Source: Mytilus galloprovincialis (taxonomy: Eukaryota; Mollusca; Bivalvia; Mytilida; Mytilidae). From it: DNA of 64,000 nucleotides. Shown here piece by piece: positions 36,301 to 49,746 of the stretch; positions within the stretch are counted from its first letter, which is position 1; each line of letters starts with the position of its first letter. The notes under the pieces were generated by a model, which worked only from the letters and a program-made list of their open reading frames with translations, was not told where the DNA came from and did no database searches. The DNA lies in assembly GCF_965363235.1 (NCBI RefSeq), contig NC_134840.1, positions 91,338,416 through 91,402,415 of the forward strand, read 5' to 3'. The translations under genes were made by a program, and so were the position numbers.

Positions 36301-36657
36301 CAAGAAGAACAAACTCCGTACTGTCAACTATAAAGATGTTATGAAAAATGTAAAATAATTCAAATGCGAATTTACAACAATTCAAAACAAACTTGAAAAC
36401 CAAAATCATACACGATAGACATCAACAAACAAGGCACTGAATTACAGGATTCCTTGACTACGATATGCGTTAAACATTTAAAAAACAACACTTAAACAAC
36501 ATTATGTGAAAAACTGTAAACATTCAACAATCACTAGAAATGACAGAAAATATAAGAATGTGTGAAAACTAAAAATATAATACATGTATCCATGTATTGA
36601 AAGTTGTTAATTTCAAGAGATGATGTTTTTTTTTTTTTTTTTTAAAGTTTATCACTG

Positions 36658-39600
36658 TCATGTATTATTTGTATAAGTTTGTTCTTTTGTATTTTTCAAA
36701 GAATCTACGTATATCCATTCCATTGCTCTAAAGGGCGATAACAAGGTACAGTCATCATCTCTCCCTGATGGTTTTGTAGATATATAACGTGATGCTTGAA
36801 CAAACAGACCAGTTATGTTGTAGTTAAGTTTTAGATCTCCATATTGGTTCCAATTGTTCTTCGATGTAACTTTGACGTCTTGAAGAAATTTTATCGGCCT
36901 TCCTTTAGACTGGTATCTAGCCTTTGCTGTGGCTGAAGATTTTGAAAAGGCTAGTGTAAAGGCATCCTACAATATTAAAGAAAAACAAATTAGTATCACG
37001 AATAAATGAAGATGTTTAGTGTCGGTCATTTGACCGCAACCTAACAACAAAATAAAATCAGTGAATACGCCATCAGTTTAACACTTATGTTCCATAATTT
37101 GTTATAATTGTTTTCCAATATAAGTATTTCTAAATCTGTTGCTAACGTTAAGTTTATGTTCTTTTTATAAAATTCGAATCCATACAACAGTATGGAATTT
37201 TTAGGGTTTTGATACTCTTCAACTTCGTACTTGATTTGGCTTTATAAAAGTTTTGATTCTGGCGTCACTGATTAGTCCTGTGTAGACGAAGCATGTGTTT
37301 GGCGTACACAATTTTTAGCCTGGTATTAATGGTAAGTTTATAATAATATTCAAGGAAAACAGATGCCTCTCATACGACTAAGAAAAAATGCATGATACTG
37401 ATTTCATGGCGCATAACACCTGACTTTTGATTTTCCTACGTTATACAAACTCGAGACCAAATGTGTGAAAGAAACTTCAGAATACAATAATATCTAAATG
37501 AAATTCATATAGTTAAAAAGTCCACATCGTTGATTGGCTCTTGTGCGAGTGTAAACAGAGAACCAGTCCGCCAACACCGCAAGTGGTAGTGAAAAAGATA
37601 AATTATGACACAAAAAAAAAGAAACTACCCCTAGTGCTAGTGATATACGCATGCTAAGATAGATATAGGAAGATGTGGTATGAGTGCCACTGAGAATCTT
37701 CAAAGCGCTGCATGTCATTGACAATTTAAACTTAATAATACTTCTGTTTTTAGGTGTGAAAATGTTCCATTTCAGTCAACTTAAGTTTTTAGGCATGCAT
37801 TCATATTATCTCGATTGCTTGCAAATATTAAACAATCTAAACATAACTATTTTCATTATTATTATTGTTATTATTATTATGTTGATGTCAGTTAATAATT
37901 ATGAGGTAAACAATCAGCGTATAAATCAAGTACCTGATTGATATCTTGACAGGTAGCAGGTGCGCCAAAAGGTGCAGATGGCAAGAGTGTTTTAATAGCT
38001 CTTTGATTTGTCATAGTTGCTTTAAGTTGTAGGGGACTTTGAGGAATCTTAGTACCATCTGTGTTTGGAAAATATACTTCAGTAGAGCTGTTAATTTTTA
38101 ACATATCTGACTGATGCGGTTTGCGAAATCGAAATGATTTAGGCTGTGATGGTGTTTCTTCGGTATTATCAAACTGAAATAAACAAGTAAGATATGTTCA
38201 AATAAATAAGTGAGCAAAATTAGGGAAAAAAAACTTATATTGCAAAATCTCACAGTTTAAATATTCTATCCAAACGCGAAATCCTTCCAATAGATTAACG
38301 AAAATGCGGGTAGTAACACTTCTATGGAGGTCGCTTTGAATTTTGTGGAAGAACATCAATAAATTGGTTGGGGTTTTTGTTTTTGTTTTTATCAAGTGTA
38401 TATATTGGGATTCTGTGTAGTTGATTTAATTCAATACATCTTTCCCATTGGTAAAGTCATTTCTACTAGATGTTAAAACATGTATTATGATTCAAATCTC
38501 CCAATTATGATAATCCTTCAAGTTTACATCTGGTGGGCCAATAAACACTTTTTATTCTCTATTTGCCGTTATTTATTAAAGACCTATATAGAGTTCGATG
38601 ATCTCTTTTGTGATAATCATATAGTCAATCGAGATAAAATTGAACCCTTTCAAGTTCGCTTATGGCAACAAAACCTGGGGTGATCTCAGGTACTCCGGTA
38701 TAAGTGTTGAATGCTTTTTGATATGTTAATATTAATACAATATCTATATGATAATAACAATGTGTTATCTTTTACCTCTACTAGTGAGGTATCCAGGAGA
38801 TTGACTATAAGTTGCTGAGCAGTGTTTGTCCAATGTGACACATATTCTTCATTATCATCAAGAGCTTTCACTTGTGAAAGGGGCTGAAATTATACAAAAA
38901 TACATTTCCATGAGATTTTTTCTTGAAAACAATCATTTAGTCGCTTATATTCATAAGTGTTTGGTTCTAGACTGATTTTGATAATACATATTTATCATAA
39001 GTTTTAGGTATTCAAATCTTGACATTGGCTTTTGCATTTCATTCCTGTAAAATAAGCGTATTTTTATACTATGCATTTTGTGTTTGTCATTATCTGTACC
39101 TTCATTTATTCAAAACAAATTAGCGGTCAGAGAAACCTATATCGATGCAACTGGTAATTGGCTTAAAAAGCAAATTTTAATTTTTAGAAAATACAATGCT
39201 ACTCGGGAGTCAAAATATAAATTTTAATTAGTAGTGTGTGTCAACACTGTCTAGTTTATCAAATTTTTTCAAATATAAAAAAAATGAAAATTAGCCGATT
39301 TCATTTCTGTGGAATAAAGTTAATATTCTCAAATTCGCCCCTTAGAGCTAATAAACAATTTTGGACGAAGTTACAAAAAATCAAGTTAACAATAATAATG
39401 ATTAAATTTGGTGACTGCGGTGATGATTAAAACTCACTTGAAGTATCGACTGTGTCTTCGAATATCCCTCTTCGAGCATAGATGTTGCTTCTGATACATT
39501 GGTGTCCCGTACATACAACATAAATGCGTTCGTGTAGTTAGCTATAGCATCATATGCATCTTTTTGGGAAATTTCTGGTTTCAAATCATAACCCGCTACA

Positions 39601-42600
39601 GCTGGTGGAAGTGTACCAGATGCAAACTGTCCATAGTTCATACCTTCCATTACAATTACAGGTGTGGTGTATTTTTGTGTTGGAGTTAGGATTAAATCTT
39701 CTTCCAACTCTCTGAAATTTGATTTAAAAGGTGACAATGTTTGACGAAATCGTGCAAAATTAGTAAGTAAGTGAGTAGGCAATGTAATAAAATCAATGAA
39801 AAGGTAAGAAGTGAAAAAGAAAATCTAAATTGTATCGTTCGAGATTAGATACAAATATCACGATTCTTCAAATTTCTACATTATTTTTACTTTTTTTTAC
39901 TGTACTATTTTACTAATTTTCGGTCAATGCACTAACAAACTAGAAAATTAAACCAAGTTTATAAAACTGTAATTTCCGCATAAATATCAGTTATTATTTT
40001 TTACTTCCCAAAACACACAAAAACATGAAAAAAATTCTTTTGGTTATTACAATAAAATGCTCAAAAGTTTTATATTCATATGAAAATAAATGAATTACTA
40101 TTTTGTTAACACATAATTCATATACTCCTCACGTAAATTTGATATATCATTGTCAAAATATTTCGGTTTTCACTGCCTATAAATTAAAATAATGGTAGTT
40201 TATATCAGCTCTTTGTGAAAATAGCAGTTACATGGGAGATAATACGTCTGACATTATAATCAAAAATAAGTTATGTTTTATATATATATATAAACGAGTC
40301 TAAATTGAAAACTACGTTCAAACTTGATTGTGTTAGATAAAAACCGCATTTTATATCCGTGTGCATGTAAAACAAATTTCGTTATAGAAGGGTCTGAAAA
40401 CAGCACAAACAACATTTTCCAAAAGACCAAAAAAGTGAAAAAGTATATTTAAACAAAACGCATTTGACTAACAGGTCGAACAACTGATGTTCTTTAACCC
40501 TGCTGACTGCCATTGGCGATTGTCAAATAAAATTGATCACAAGAGGTAACAAAATGGATCTTAATATAAATTTAATACTAAACAGAAACAAAACAAAATT
40601 TAACTTGTGGCCACGATGTTATGCCACAAACATACAGTGTCAATATTTTTTTAGTACACCAGATCCGGATTTCGACAATAAATGTCTCTTCAGTGATGTT
40701 AGGGATCGAAACGGTATTTGGAAGGCCATATAAAAAGTACCCTCATTTTTAGATAGACTCTTGAATTTTAAGAGTCAATACAGGATGAACCGATCATATA
40801 AACCGGAGGGAAAATATGATACAAGTCCAAACGAAAAAATATAAACGAGTCTAAATTGAAAACTACGTTCAAACCTATGATCGCGTTGGATAAAAACCGC
40901 AATTTATATACGTGTGCATGTAAAACAAATTTCGTTGTAGAAGGGTCTAAAAACAGCACAAACAACATTTTCCAAAAGACCAAAAAAGTGAAAAAGTATA
41001 TTTAAACAAAACGCATTTGACTAACAGGTCGAACAACTGATGTTCTTTAACCATGCTGACTGCCATTGGCGATTGCCAAATAAAATTGATCACAAGAGGT
41101 AACAAAATGCATCTGAATATCAATTTAATACTAAACAGAAACAAAAAAAATTTAACTTGTGGCCACGATGTTATGCCACAAACATACAGTGTCAATATTT
41201 TTTTAGTACACCAGAACCGGATTTCGACAATAAATGTCTCTTCAGTGATGTTAGGGATCGAAACGGTATTTGGAAGGCCATATAAAAAGTACTCTCATTT
41301 TTAGAAAAAGTACCCTCATTTTTAGAAAAAGTACCCTCATTTTTAGAAAAAGTACCCTCATTTTTAGATAGACTCTTGAATTTTAAGAGTCAATACAGGA
41401 TGAACGGATCATATAAACCGGAGGGAAAATATGATACAAGCCCAAACGAAAAAATATAAACGAGTCTAAATTGAAAACTACGTTCAAACCTATGATTACG
41501 TTGGATAAAAACCGCAATTTATATATTTACCTTCTTCCGTATTCCCAAGATTAAACAATTGAAAGTCAGTGATGTATAAATGCGTAGAAGCGTAAGGCGC
41601 TAAATGATCAACATACATCAAAGCATAGCCAAATTCATCTGAGGTCAAATTTTGATAGTATCGCACGTTAGAGGTTGTTATTTCACAGAACAACAATGTA
41701 TTGATCGTGTTAATCGAATATGTAAGGAACTTCATTTTACCTAACTACTATCATTATTATAACAAAAAATCACTCACTCGAATGCATCAACCATTTTGGT
41801 TACTCTCGTTATTCCGTCTAAGTCCCCACTAATTGTAAGAACTGGGTATGGATAATTGTTCAGCCGATAACTTCCGCTGAGGAACGATGAAAACAACAGC
41901 ACTCCATCAAGTCGATTCTTATGGAAGATTGAATGGCCATAACTAGATGCCCTCTGACCTATGAAATAAATTTTTAACCTTGGTTTATCATGAAAAGGTA
42001 TCAAATGTATGCTAAACATTTAAAACGAAACCTATTTGCAAAACCCAAAAACCGTTTATTGTATTGACGTTACTTCAAATAGCTTATGTGTTCTAAGCTG
42101 CATTTTTATTCATTTATTAACAAAACAAAAAATTACACAGTAAACATACGTACATTGTCGATAAGGATATAAAATATCAAGTTTTACAAACCATATCATG
42201 TTTGGGTTGACCGTTAATTCCCTTTGATATGTGTCACAGATTACCATGAGTATGTTCCAATTGTCGCAGACGCCTTCTTTCCGCAATTGGGACAACACCG
42301 AATGAGATTTATAAAACAGAGTTACACATTACACGAGCAGCACGACGGGTGTTACATGTATAACACAGTTACTTTGTCTTACAGAACCCCTAAAATCACC
42401 TCTGTTTTATATCGAATTCGTGTTCCTTAGATTTTTGTTTGTCTTTTCGTCGTTTTTTTTTTTTTTTTTTTTTTTTGTCATGGTATTTTTGACATATGAA
42501 TTGTCATTGACCATTTGGTGTATCCTCCTCTTTTTTATTAAACCTTTCATCTGTTTCATCGTAGCGATTACATATACCGTTACCATGTAACTTAGTTCTT

Positions 42601-45600
42601 TTATTTTTATCCTACAATTTAACATTAAAGAATTGCAAATATTGTCTTTTATTTTGTCATGAACTGGGATTTTTTTTAATGCAGCCCTTAATGACCCCTG
42701 ATCTATAACATTTACAGTAATTATAATATTACCGTTCGTCTCTAACAGAAGCAGGATATTGGGAAATGAAAAAGGTGTTCACTGTTCAAACAAAGCAATA
42801 ATAGTATGTAGGTCTTAATTTATTGGGTAATTGCAGGATAAAATGATTTCAAACAAAATATGCATAAACAAGAAACAATAATAATATTTCATTACAAAGC
42901 GTTCAGATAGCTTGAATTGTACCCTTTGAGGTTTTTGTTTTCGTTTCTTTGAAGTTACAAAAGATAAAATTACATTACTATTAAACTTAAATGCAAATCC
43001 AGTTCTTGTTAAAAGAAAATGTGAAGTCCACTACTAGGAGAAGAACGGAGACTTATATAAAGCAACACAGATCAGAGTGTATTCACAGTTGCAATTGAGT
43101 TCTCCGTAAACGTTTTTTTGTTTGCAAACTTTTCTTAGTAATGGACTTCTAGAAATATGAAAATATAGAGCAATTTATTGTACATAAACTAACTATGGAA
43201 ATGGATTTCTTGTGCAATCATTTCATTGTGAATGAAATGAGAAGCGGAAAAGGCATGCACAATGTTTAAATCCGAATGTATATCACAAAGGTTCATCATT
43301 TTGAATTATGAACGTGCATGATTAGATTTAAGTAAAATTGGTTTGAAGAAATATCAGATAATCTTTTCTAGAAGCTTTATCACAAAAGTAAAACTATAGA
43401 TTAAATATATATATCAAAAGGATATGAAAACATCATGCCATAATTTGAGTCTACCTCCTAAGCCGTGACCAGCTAGAAAGACTTTGTCGCCTTCAAAGCC
43501 AGCATTCAGCAACTGCTTACAAGCACCGTTGAATTTAAGAGGGAATAAAAGTGAAGTTGGTGTGCTCTCTAAAACCACAACCCATAATCTCATAGTACTT
43601 CTGCTCTGTAATACTTTTGCTGAAAGAGAACATGATCAGATAGATTAAAAGTGAAAGAGCATAAAAATGTGTTCTACCTCCATCACCATGGCCTGCTAGA
43701 AATACTTTATCTCCACGGAAACCTTTATCCACTAACTCGTTACATGCATAGTTGAATTCAAAAGGGAATGCTAATGAACCTGGTTTCGTCTCTAAAATTG
43801 CAACCCATAAGCTGAGAGCGCTGCGGATCTGTATTGCGTTAGCTGAAACATCATCCATGTGATATGTATTGAAAGCTAAGTTAAATTACTAAGACTAAAC
43901 AAGAATGTATCAATAATAAGTCTTGTAAAGGGCGCGATATTACTAAATCACTTTACCAAGTCAGGAATATGACAGGTGCTATCCGTTCATTTGATGTGTT
44001 TGAGTATTTAATATTGTCAATTTTTTAGGGACTTTCCGTTTTGAATTTTCCTCGGAATTCAGTTTTTTTGTGATTTTACTTTTTACTATGACTTTCCTTT
44101 TCCATTTTGTTAATTAACTTTATGCATTTACAAGTTATTTCAGAATTGTATATGTGTTACTTGTTTCTACAATTTGATAATAGTATTAAACTTATCTGGC
44201 CAAATGAATTTAGCATGGAATTGTTGACAGAGCTTACATATTTGCACGTAATTCAAATATATATGTTAGAGAATTGACTATGATTGTCAGTTTTCCAACC
44301 GAATGTCGGCGGTTCTCTCTGGCTTCCTCCACCAAACAATACTGAGCGCATTGAATAATAATAGGATTTTTTTTAAATAACATTTAGTTATAACAATAGC
44401 TATAATATAAACTATATTTGACTTTTATACCCTTTACACAATATATTTCAGTTTACACACAGATAGACGAAAAGAATTAATCTTGCATTATTTCATTCAA
44501 ACATTGGTCATCGTAGATACAAATATAGATTCAAAACACTTAAGTGACGTTTTATGACGTGTTTTTAAACAAACAATCAGCAGTTCAATCGGAACCCGCT
44601 GTGGTCATCTTCTTACCGATTTGTTCCGTTACTAAAAAAGTTACATATTACACATGCAGTTTTGAGGAAAAATAAAAAGAAACTATTTCCTTCTGCTTAA
44701 ACTTTACGTTCCGCTTTTCAGGTGTGTCCCATTCCGAAATAAGTTTGGTGACAATGTTTAACGCTTATGTATTACCGAACTTGAAATACGATACACCAGT
44801 TACAGTTATGTCTGCTACGTATCTTGACGTACATCTCAAAATTGACGATGAAGATCGATCGAGAATAGTCATTACGCTAAAAAATTAGTTTAAGCTTCCC
44901 AATTGTGAACTTACCATTTCTATTTAATAACATTTAAGCAGCGTCTGCTTATATAGAATATATATATATCCGAGCCGATACAATATTTCACAGGTTGTAT
45001 TACTATAATGATTTCCATTATAGACAATTGCTGCTTACAATGAAGTTATTTAACGAAGGAGGTGAGGTTGAAGTCATACCATCGTAAATTTTACGGACGC
45101 CATACTTTGATCAACCGTTATGTAATATCTGTTTCGAAAATGACGATGGATATGTTTAATTTTTCGTAGCGCAATTCCATCCTTTTTCCTCGAAAGGGAT
45201 ATCATCAAATTACATTTATCGCCGATTTTGTACCGTCATGAGCAACACGACCGGTACCTCATGTGAAACATAATTTACTCAACCTTCTGGAGTGACTTTT
45301 TTCAGTATTTTGTATGCTATGTTTTGTATACTGTTATTTGCCTCTAGATATTGTTTTGTTTTTTGCAATGTCGTTTTCAATTTGCAACCGACTTTTGTAT
45401 CTTTCGCCTTCCTTTTTCTAGTGTATGAATATATATATAAAAAACAGTTGGTTTTTTTTCCTCGGTGTTTTAAATATAATTATTCAGATGAAAATCTAAT
45501 TAGAGGCATGTTGTAACGCATTTGAATAAGAAAAGAAAACATGGATTGTGTTATCCATGTAACATGTTTGTATATTTCATTGTATTTGTGTCATTCATTA

Positions 45601-47755
45601 ACATTCCAATTTATTGTTTGGATTTTATACCTATAAGATATTATATATTATCTTTTAAAAAGATAAACCAACAAGTATGCATTCATCTATACTGTGTCTT
45701 AATAACTATGCTTGTATATTCAAGCCAGCTTTGTTTGTATTATATTTACGCTATACATTTTATTAAACGACATCACAACATTTAATCATTTAATATATGA
45801 ATATATATTATCATCTCATCCATGTATTGTTTATCATCTTTATTGATTTGTAAAAATTATGTTGTTCCTTACAATTTAACAAAAGTTTGTTTTAGTTTTA
45901 TGGGTTTGACTGTCCCTTTGGTATCTTTCGTCCCTCTTTTAACAACTGAGATAATCTAATAATAGCTACATGAACAACGCCATCTTATTTCAAATTCAAT
46001 CTTAGTTGACAAGGATTGTCAGTTTTCCTCACGATGAGAACTCCGACTTCCTCCACCAATTAGAACTGACCGCCACGAAATAGCACAATAGTGTTAAAAG
46101 TGGCATTAAACACTTATCAATCAATCAAATTCGATAGACCGTTTGGAAAAATTTCCACTAAATTTCTCATTTTCAAATTTTACTCATTATTTTGAAATAC
46201 TGACACTATTCTGACTTATTTAAAATCATTCGACCAAATTACAAATGTAAAACTATATCTAAAACTTCAAAAGGTTTTATATTTGTACAACGTAATGCAT
46301 AAGGACATTCTAAACTAAAACAAAATTTACATAAAAGATAACAGGATAACAGGTATCTCAATATTTTGTACCAAATTGAAGTTCACTTTATACCACACAA
46401 AACCTCCTTCACAAAAAAATAGACGTTCAAACAAACGATAACGAACAAGACGGTATAGGTATCATGACTTGTACAAGACGGTATAGATATCATGACTTAT
46501 ACAACACGGTATAGATATCATGACGTGTACAACACGGTATAGATATCATGCGTGTACAACACGGTATAGATATCATGACGTGTACAACACGGTAAAGATA
46601 TCATTACGAGTACAACACGGTATAGATATCATGACGTGTACAACACGGTATACATATCATGACGTGTACAACACGGTATAGATATCATGACGTGTACAAC
46701 ACGGTATAGATATCATGTCGTGTACAACACGGGATAGATATCATGACGTGTACAACACGGTATAGATATAATGATGTGTACAACACGGTATAGTTGTCAT
46801 GACGTGTACAACACGGTATAGATATCATGACTTGTACAACACGGAATAGATATCATTACTTGTACATGAATGTTATGAGTTGGGATAAACCAGATTTTTG
46901 TAAGCTGCTCCTCGCCTATTGTCATTGTACTCTTTCTGGAGTACAGAAATACGAGTTGTCAGACACAAGGTAGTCATTTAATAAAGATGTCACCCACGAT
47001 GTAAAATTTTACAAAAACAGATAAAAATTTAAATTTTGTGTAAAAAGTCATTAAAAGTTAACGTGGTAATTATTTTGAAAAATATTTAAGTATTTTTTGT
47101 AGATCTGTATATTAACATTCTTGTTGACTTTTGATAACTCTTTCATGTTTAACCTATGAGTGAACACACATACTGAAGCAACTGGCCATAACTCCAAGAT
47201 TTTGCTTCTCAGTTAAAATACATGCACAATGTATTTACGAATTCATTGTTTAGTGACCTGTATTTCTTACACATTAATTTGTTTTGCCTCGGTCAGACGT
47301 ATTCATGAAGATGTGCGATTTAAATTGAATTTATCTTTCGATAAAATTCATTTCATTTTTTCAGTTGCCTTTCTTTTCGATTTGCAATACCATTTTTGAT
47401 ACCAGTATAATACGGGTAATTCAGATGCATCGACTTTATACGTAAAATATTGCAGTATTAAGTAAATCTCGCTAATATTATTCAATATGTTATTCCAAAA
47501 TTCAGTTAAACGGTATATAATCCTATTCCCATAAGTTAATTTAAATTATCGAAAAACCATTATATTCTTAGATTGTTTAGTCCTCTTACCTAGAGGCTTA
47601 TACGCAGCTCCTGATATAGACGAATCCGGGACTATCACTATTGCAGCTTCCAATCCAGTTTTGTTCGGAGCCATAACAGTTACTTTTATACTCAAACATG
47701 ATTGAATGCACAAAGAAAACAAAACTATTTTAAATATTGTATCCATTTTGTCCAA
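36658..47755 (-). CDS. Secreted alpha/beta-hydrolase-fold protein, copy B, predicted pseudoenzyme with duplicated exon 2, 480 aa
   Basis: Minus-strand exons: 47590-47755, then 43678-43842 (2a) or 43455-43619 (2b), then 41778-41958, 39438-39711, 38776-38883, 37934-38173 and 36658-36966. Phases equal those of copies A and C. With one exon 2 the coding length is 1443 bases. The signal peptide is MDTIFKIVLFSLCIQSCLS or starts three residues earlier. The nucleophile elbow reads GHGDGG (2a) or GHGLGG (2b), so Gly108 replaces Ser. The Asp motif SGDLDGITR is kept. The histidine position is Tyr197 in NYGQF. Cys pair ATCQDIN and DDCTLLSP is conserved. Exon 3 uses the first of two AGs, since the second would run into a stop. 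The exon 3-4 intron holds a tandem duplication. Function unknown; loss of hydrolysis is inferred. Confidence 0.88.
37255..37330 (-). repeat. Diverged fragment of the GACGAAACGCGCGTC repeat family
   Basis: GGCGTCACTGATTAGTC and GTGTAGACGAAGC resemble the conserved core at 13680-13765. It lies in the last intron of hydrolase B. Confidence 0.5.
40291..41530. repeat. Tandem duplication, two full units and one partial, in a hydrolase B intron
   Basis: ACGAGTCTAAATTGAAAACT starts blocks at about 40291, 40843 and 41457. The first two carry the same ~550-600 bp, including TTGACTAACAGGTCGAACAA and TAGGGATCGAAACGGTATTT. The second unit is longer because AGTACCCTCATTTTTAGAAA is repeated four times (about 41287-41365). 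The third unit stops near 41520. Confidence 0.85.
43455..43619 (-). CDS. Copy B alternative exon 2b (GHGLGG version)
   Basis: A 165-nt exon, phase 1 at both ends, acceptor TCTCTTTCAG and donor GTAGAC. It is open throughout and encodes LWVVVLES, then FNGACKQLL, then KVFLAGHGLG. 32 of 55 residues match exon 2a. It is either a mutually exclusive partner of 2a or, if both are used, an in-frame 55-residue addition. Confidence 0.82.
43678..43842 (-). CDS. Copy B alternative exon 2a (GHGDGG version)
   Basis: A 165-nt exon, phase 1 at both ends, acceptor GATGTTTCAG and donor GTAGAA. It encodes LWVAILET, then FNYACNELV, then KVFLAGHGDG. Exons 2a and 2b share a cysteine absent from exon 2 of copies A and C, which points to duplication inside copy B. 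Confidence 0.85.
44740..45270 (+). mobile_element. Small Penelope-like retroelement fragment, broken
   Basis: TYLDVHLKIDDEDRS near 44815 and KFYGRHTLINRYVISVSKM near 45088 are recognisable late reverse-transcriptase blocks of Penelope-like elements. The remnant is old and heavily broken, in intron 1 of hydrolase B and antisense to it. Confidence 0.65.
46010..46130 (+). repeat. SINE-like fragment with AATCAATCAAT tail
   Basis: Contains GATTGTCAGTTTTCCTCACG and ends TTAAACACTTATCAATCAAT. A head fragment (GATTGTCAGTTTTCCAACCG) occurs at 44283-44345. Confidence 0.55.
46440..46870. repeat. 28-bp minisatellite, about 15 units
   Basis: The unit is built from GACGTGTACAACACGG and TATAGATATCAT. Copies vary at a few positions. 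It sits in intron 1 of hydrolase B. Confidence 0.92.
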
Positions 47756-49746
47756 AGATGTATATACAAATACGTGTATCTTTGTTTATCAGGTGATTAT
47801 CTTTATAATAGGATATATCATATCTATGTATATCATAACATATCGTCCTCATGTGATGACTTGTATACCATACCGAGGAGCGTCATTGATATTATCAGCA
47901 GATTGGACTATAGACTTGGCCTTGGGAATTACTATCTCTTACTGTTTTTTTTTATTTTTTGTTTTGATTAAGCATCTGAAAAAAACAATACAACATCCGA
48001 TATCACTATTCGAGCGCCCCTAGTGAGTTAACCGCGTGTATTGCGTACTATACTAATATATTTGAAAACATTTAAGTGACTTGTTAATTATTTGGTTTGT
48101 ATGTGTACAAATGGATACACTTAAGCGATGTATGAAATGTAAGGAGAGCCGTGGTGTAGTGGTTAGTGCATATGACTACTAACACAAAGGTTCCTGGTTC
48201 GATCCCCGCTCTGGGGAGAATATTTCAGGGACTGAATTTCGGCTCTCCTTGACACCATTTGCGAGTATGGTCTTCAAGAAACTATGTTAGTGCGTCTGGA
48301 GGGGACGACAATAAATCGCTGACCCGTGTTAAGAGAGAGTCATATCTCTTGCACGTAAAAGACACTCTTGCAGATTTCGAAAAAAAGAGGAGGCTAATGT
48401 CGCTACAAGGCAGTACTCGCACCCGGAAAGTGGAAAGGGATTAATATAAGTGACGATAACTTGTTTCCCAATCCACTTTAAATAAATATGTTTAAACTAA
48501 AAAGATAATACAAATGTACAGCACCAGTTTGTATCTAAAAAAGTAATGCTTCTTCTTCAGTGATGATCAAGCTAAGAATTTAAAACCAAGGCATTGTAAT
48601 CATGGTTTTTAGAACAGAATAAGAATAACAAGAGCAAAATAACTACATGTTGATTTTAGTTGCAATAATAGTTTTTATCCTGCCTCAATTTCACCATTTA
48701 TATATATTTATAGCAACTATATTCTAGGAAGTCATATTGGCAGGAGAGAACTACCGAATAGTATTAATTAAGTCTTATTGCAGTAAATTTTCGAACTGGT
48801 TGTCCAGGGTTCAAGATTTTAAAAGATGATTTGTAGTGCTTTTTATAAGATATGTTGATCTCTGCTGGATTGTGCGTTGGTAATAAAATGGGGAACTTTT
48901 TAAGCAATATAGCACCGAAGATCATCAGTAGATCATTACTATGTTGGTGGCGTAATGAACGTTACTTGAAACACAAGTCCGGGAAGGTAACATAAACTCG
49001 AACCGAAGGAACGATACTAAAATGACAGTGTCAGCATCTGCTGCTATAAATACATCGACCTCAATACGATTTCAATTATATAGGTAGCACAATTCAAAGC
49101 GACCAATACGTCAAAACCTAGAAATAATGTCAGAAGAACACTATTATTTAAATGGGATCTATTAAAATGTTAAAATAATACACGCAAGTTGTTTGCGTCC
49201 GACTAAGTACATTAAGTTGCTGTGTTGGATTTTAAAAATACAACCGACCGAAAATTATGCTGGGGAAATCAAACATTGAAAGGATTAGTCAATTTTTAAT
49301 TGCAACTATATAGTGATAGTTTAAATTGTCAATCCTATAAAATGCGGAGCTGTAATAGTTTTTGAATTGGGTATACACTTGTTAGTTAAATTACAAGATC
49401 GGTACAACTCAGAGTTCAGTTTGAATGGGTTTCCTTGTCATGATGAATTTCGATGATGACTTTCCATTACAAATGATAAAATCTAATTTAAAATGTTTCA
49501 TCTTGTGTCCCATTTTTTTTTTTTTTTTTTTAATATCTGTTTATAGAATGTTGTGCTTTCTTTAATCACTTTCTAGAGAGTTTTAAAACTTCGTCTCTAT
49601 TTGAAGTTTCTGGTAGAATCGTTGAGTTTTCAATATCCACATAAATAATACAGTGATTTTTTATTATATAAAACCTCTTTATTTTTATAATCATATCCTG
49701 CATTTTAAAACTTTTAGTTGATATACACATGGACTAAAATCTCAAA
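47756..49746. other. Intergenic region between hydrolases B and C
   Basis: Apart from the SINE at 48143-48455 and a poly-T run near 49512, nothing coding is visible. Minus-strand AATAAA signals (plus TTTATT at 49660-49665 and 49678-49683) lie 60-90 bp beyond the hydrolase C stop and probably end that transcript. The first few hundred bases should contain the hydrolase B promoter, but no element stands out. Confidence 0.45.
48143..48455 (+). mobile_element. tRNA-derived SINE with Meta-type core
   Basis: The head has a TGGTGTAGTGGTTAGTGCA A-box and GGTTCGATCCCC B-box about 35 bp apart. The body contains GACGACAATAAATCG, GACCCGTGT and GCACGTAAAAGACAC, matching the conserved Meta core found in molluscan SINEs (GACGATAAA, GGTCCCGTGT, GCACGTAAAAGA). 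The 3' part ends CACCCGGAAAGTGGAAAGG. Apparently near full length. Confidence 0.85.

Noticed and set aside
45292-45785. Two plus-strand frames rich in Phe, Tyr and Ile
   Set aside because: AT-rich tail of a repeat next to a Penelope-like fragment; no motif or splice support.
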